A program made the translations under genes and the position numbers. From Saururus chinensis (taxonomy: Eukaryota; Streptophyta; Magnoliopsida; Piperales; Saururaceae): a stretch of DNA of 64,000 nt. Positions 60,540 to 64,000 of the stretch are shown here, piece by piece. Under the pieces are notes generated by a model. The model was not told where the DNA came from, did no database searches, and was given only the letters and a program-made list of their open reading frames with translations. Numbering within the stretch: the first letter of the stretch is position 1; every line of letters starts with the position of its first letter. Location: positions 44,062,668-44,126,667 of the forward strand of contig CP141145.1 of assembly GCA_035235625.1 (NCBI GenBank). The letters are read 5' to 3'.

Positions 60540-61250
60540 TAATTTGAGTTCATTTTGTCAAACAAATAATGATTCAAAGATATAGTAGTATATATAACGT
60601 ATAAGAATTTCTTGAAATGATTCTACATTATTGTTGAATCACTTCAACATTATACACATATACACGTAAAAAGGACACTAACAACAACCAATATAAATGT
60701 TATAATTTAGGGCAGGTTTTATTTCACATTGTCAAACAAACAATGTTTTAAACATACTCTAGAATACATAACAAATCAATATGGTAATATTGCTAATTGA
60801 TTCATGGATATCGCTAAATTGATTTATCAAATATTATAATATCTAGGCATTGATTCCACAAATCGATTTTGCAATATTACCAACAATATAGTAATATCAT
60901 TATTGTTAAATTTATTAAGTATTATTGTTGAATCCATTCAGCATTATTTGTGAATCACTTCTCCATTATTGTCATGCATCAATACATATACACAGATCAA
61001 AGAAACACCAACAATAATCCAACATCCACGTTATAATTCAACTTACATTATTAAATAAACAATGATTCAAAAGAATTGTAGAAACACTTCAAAAAGAAAG
61101 CAATTTTGTTGAATTGCTAAATCAATTCAGCAATAAAGAATCAGCTTGCAAGAAAGATAAAAACATCTAACAAATATATTTTAAAAACATATTGCTGAAT
61201 CGATTCACATTGGTAAACAAATAACGATTTAAAGATATTGTAAAATCTAA
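60540..61250. repeat. Diverged tandem repeat, AT-rich, period about 320 bp with short GAATC palindromes
   Basis: 60627-60715 and 60948-61046 align (CATTATTNTTGAATCACTTC, ACATATACAC, AACAACCAATAT-like, ACGTTATAATT). CAAACAAATAATGATTCAAA-like sequence recurs near 60553, 60735, 61050 and 61215. Many copies of TTGAATC and GATTCA occur. No coding sequence; origin unknown. Confidence 0.5.
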
Positions 61251-61564
61251 CTTACTAGTTCAAGACTCTTCTTATTTTGAATGTGAGTCTAGTCACATTC
61301 CCATTCTTTACAACTTGATCATTTTCATTTATTATTATAATGGCTTTAGGCTCAATCCCATAAACCTGCTAAGCCTATATCCACATTGCACGGTGGCCTC
61401 CGTCTAACACCAATTCTTACACTAACAAGTTGAACAAACAAACATCCGTCCTCTCTAACGGTAGATAGTCTTAAAAAAATAAAATACCAATGTTGCCATT
61501 TACTTTTCACCTAATTGCCATATTTTTATGCTTAATTGTGCTATTAAATCTAAGAAAGACTGAT
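61251..61564. other. Short spacer before the right-hand LTR
   Basis: No gene seen. Immediately left of the LTR end there is no primer-site-like sequence, so this flank is host DNA or older repeat, not the inside of the element. Confidence 0.5.
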
Positions 61565-62319
61565 TATCACACCCTAGCATTGCCTGACTTGTGCCGAACC
61601 CGGTCCAAGGGCTCGTCAAGCGCGAGGGGGCGACAAAAATTAACAGATTAACGTATTGTAGAAGACTTAACCCCTCTAACGGGGGATTCAATTAACGGAG
61701 TAGTGCACCTTACGTCCTTTGAGAAAGAGAAATAAGGATAACAAAGAGGATAATACACTACCATAATCCTTACACAAACCCACATAATAATCTCCAGAGC
61801 CTACACATGGCTTGAAATCATAAAAGTTTAAACAAGTCTAAGAACAACGGATAAATGCGGCATAATACATAATCCTCTATATAATGTTCTCTAGTGTCAA
61901 CCATGAGAAAAATCAGAAAATAAAATATTATCTAGATGCAATCAAGGCTAATCCCATGCGCACCCATATTGTCCCTCATATAGGGGGTCCTTCTCGTCTG
62001 CACCTCGCACCGTGCAACCCCAAAATAAATCACAGAAAGATGGGTTAGTATAAAACTCAGTAATGGTTTGAAAAAGATAACATTAATCATAAAACCACCA
62101 CAATACAACAACATAGTAATTCATATCCAAAATTCACATAATATCCTCATTTTTTATCATTTCCCTTACTAAACCCCTACTTATGCATAAGTAATGATCT
62201 AGCATGCAAACATCACATATATAAAATCAGGGCATAAATGATCACAATATGGCCTAGCATCCATCCTACATAAATAGTGATTCTCACATAATCACATTCA
62301 TAATCATCACATATAACCT

Positions 62320-62740
62320 ACATAAGAAGTGTATCTACCACACATTCAGATTATGCATAAACACCACATAAACCTACATAAGAAGTGTCTCTACCACACA
62401 TTCAGATCATGCATAATATCACATAAACCTGCATGAGAAGTGTCTCTACCACACATTCAGATCATACATGATATCACATAAACCTGCATGAGAAGATTTC
62501 TCCCACACATTCAGATCATGTATAAACACCACATAAACCTACATGAGAAGTGTTTCTACCACACATTCAGATCATGCATAAACACCACATAAACCTGCAT
62601 GAGAAGTGCTTCTACCACACATTTAGATCATGCTTAATATCACATAAACCTACATGAGAAGTGTCTCTGCCACACATTCAAATCATGCATAATATCACAT
62701 AAACCTACATGAGAAGTGTCTCTACCACACGTAATCGCAT
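62320..62740 (-). repeat. 55-56 bp minisatellite in the right-hand LTR (about eight copies)
   Basis: Units read CACATAAACCTGCATGAGAA, GTGTCTCTACCACACATTCA and GATCATGCATAATAT with few changes. It is the counterpart of the five-copy array at 13570-13850, so array length has changed between LTR copies. Not a CRISPR array: units are contiguous with no unique spacers. Confidence 0.9.
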
Positions 62741-62964
62741 AATGCAGATTCATATCATTCATCCATAAATCATTCACCCTGCACGATAAGTGTCTCAATT
62801 ACACTATACTAAATCATTCATAATAAATCATATCCACATGTGTTATATAATCTCAAATATCCCTACACAACCTATGTAATCTTGACATAATATTATTTCA
62901 TATACATTCATTATCAACAAATGGTGAATGACTTCATCATGGAGAGAAATACAATCATATCACC

Positions 62965-63260
62965 CGCCCTGGACGTAGTTCGATTTCTTAACTGGAAACC
63001 TAGGGCATTGCCCACTTTGGATACAGTTTGAATTCCTTACGGAAACCTGAGGTGTTTGGGATAGTCTCACCCTAGACAATCCAAAAAGGAAGGTATGAAT
63101 TCCTTACGAAAACGTAGAGCAGTCTGTTTGCCCTGGACACTCCTGGCCGGGAACATCTGAATTCCTTATGGAAACCTAGAGCTGTGTGTTCGCCTTGGAC
63201 ATCTCTGTGGTAGGAGAGTCTGAATCCCATACGAGGAACCTAGAACACGTGGTAGCTAGT
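62965..63260 (-). repeat. Imperfect 60-80 bp repeat with GAATTCCTTACGGAAACCT in the right-hand LTR
   Basis: About four or five copies of (T)GAATTCCTTANGGAAACCTA, each followed by AGAGC and a CCTGGACA-like segment. It sits where the solo LTR has its 33-bp array, but the units differ in length and sequence. Confidence 0.7.
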
Positions 63261-64000
63261 GCACGAAGGCATACCACTCTGGATTCTCAGGGTCCAGGTT
63301 TGACTGCCTCAATAAATAAATCTCAACCACATCAACAATTCAGATCGACTCAATTCAAATCAACTCAACTTGGGGACCATCCAAGTTCTGATTAAGCCAA
63401 GGATCGACTAATCATGCATGCAATCTCACATCATTGCATCCAATTAATCAACCATGGCTAAATATCAATCAAATCATTCATGAAATCTGTTTCATGATGA
63501 ATGCAACATGATACATAAGTGAGCAATCTCTACGTGAATTCCAACACATGGAATGTGCTTCTATCGGTCCCCACATGCATCATATTCGAGTCATAAGCAA
63601 TCTCGATTCATAATAAATTCCTCACATGTGTGTGTTCATACATTCCTATGCATATGACTATGCTTTAACAATAGCTCGCAAAGCAATACACACAAGCTTT
63701 GATAAAATCTACACATAGTTCCTAACTGAAATCATGGGTGAAATCTAATGCTCAATTCCTACAAGCATATTTAATCCACACATGAAACTAGAACATAATA
63801 TCACCATTCACCCACAATTTATTCATACTATAAGAAAACACATTAGTTCGTTGTTATACAATAACCTTACTGGAATCATGCTTAAAACGTAAAAATTCAT
63901 CAACCATAGATTCAAGATAATCCATACAAACATACCTAACCATCAACATGTAAATCAATATAATATTTAAAACATGCTTCATAAATCCCAACATAAATAT

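Larger units (their letters stand above)
61565..64000 (-). mobile_element. Partial LTR of the solo-LTR family, minus orientation, running off the right edge
   Basis: TATCACACCCTAGCATTGCC aligns to TGTCACGCCCCGGCAATGCC, the reverse complement of the solo LTR end at 14508. Homology continues through GGGGGCGACAAA and CCTTTGAG. The changes TGTCACG to TATCACA fit methyl-CpG decay. No primer site flanks the 61565 end, so this is a 3' LTR or another solo LTR. At least 2,436 bp are in the window; the promoter part should lie beyond the edge. Confidence 0.85.

Noticed and set aside
62320-62740. CRISPR-like direct repeats
   Set aside because: Units are contiguous without unique spacers, lie in a plant LTR, and match the array in the solo LTR.

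Overview
This window is nuclear DNA from a flowering plant. Genes are split by many GT..AG introns, long stretches are AT-rich, and degraded transposons are everywhere. The families present are plant-specific or plant-typical: an HD-ZIP IV homeodomain factor, a DYW-type PPR protein, an early nodulin-like phytocyanin, a COBRA-like protein and an LEA_2/NHL protein. The PPR gene is much GC-richer at its 5' end than at its 3' end and the COBRA-like exons are GC-rich, while neighbouring genes are AT-rich. This hints at a monocot, but the species cannot be named from the sequence.

Layout. 1-2770 (-): 5' part of an HDG2-like HD-ZIP IV gene that runs off the left edge. 4930-5905: probable LTR relic. 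About 5940-16990: a Mutator-like element (MULE) with matching terminal inverted repeats, a broken mudrA transposase gene (-) and a broken ULP1-protease-like gene (+). A 3,455-bp solo LTR (11054-14508) sits inside mudrA with a perfect 5-bp target duplication. 17603-19748: deleted Copia element (-). 20467-27442 (+): a complete 15-exon PDIL5-4-type protein disulfide isomerase gene. 29039-31180 (+): intronless PPR-DYW gene. 31190-33710 (+): intron-bearing partial pseudogene copy of the PDIL5-4 gene. 34187-35264 (-): early nodulin-like protein. 36230-36802 (-): LEA_2/NHL protein. 38587-38809: near-palindromic MITE with a 9-bp target duplication; relatives lie at about 34866-34945 and 59303-59357. 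38972-44012: one hAT element nested in another, both with 8-bp target duplications. 45485-47809 (-): COBRA-like gene. 48379-51450 (+): degraded Copia element with both LTRs and a TSD. 52266-57379 (+): PIG-W/GWT1 inositol acyltransferase gene with two apparent lesions. 58690-59150 (-): LINE fragment. 60540-61250: diverged tandem repeats. 61565 to the right edge (-): part of an LTR of the same family as the solo LTR.

How the genes relate. No operon-like logic is expected. PIG-W acts early in GPI-anchor synthesis, and the COBRA-like and early nodulin-like proteins end in GPI-attachment signals, so three loci touch the GPI pathway. PDIL5-4 is an ER/Golgi redox and cargo protein. The HD-ZIP IV factor and the PPR protein act in the nucleus and in an organelle respectively. 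No clearly new biochemical system was found. The most unusual observations are the dispersed TATCGTGTT/AACACGATA motifs confined to the MULE, the PIG-W lesions that each have an in-frame cryptic splice acceptor nearby, and the PDIL5-4 duplicate whose breakpoint lies directly after the PPR stop codon.
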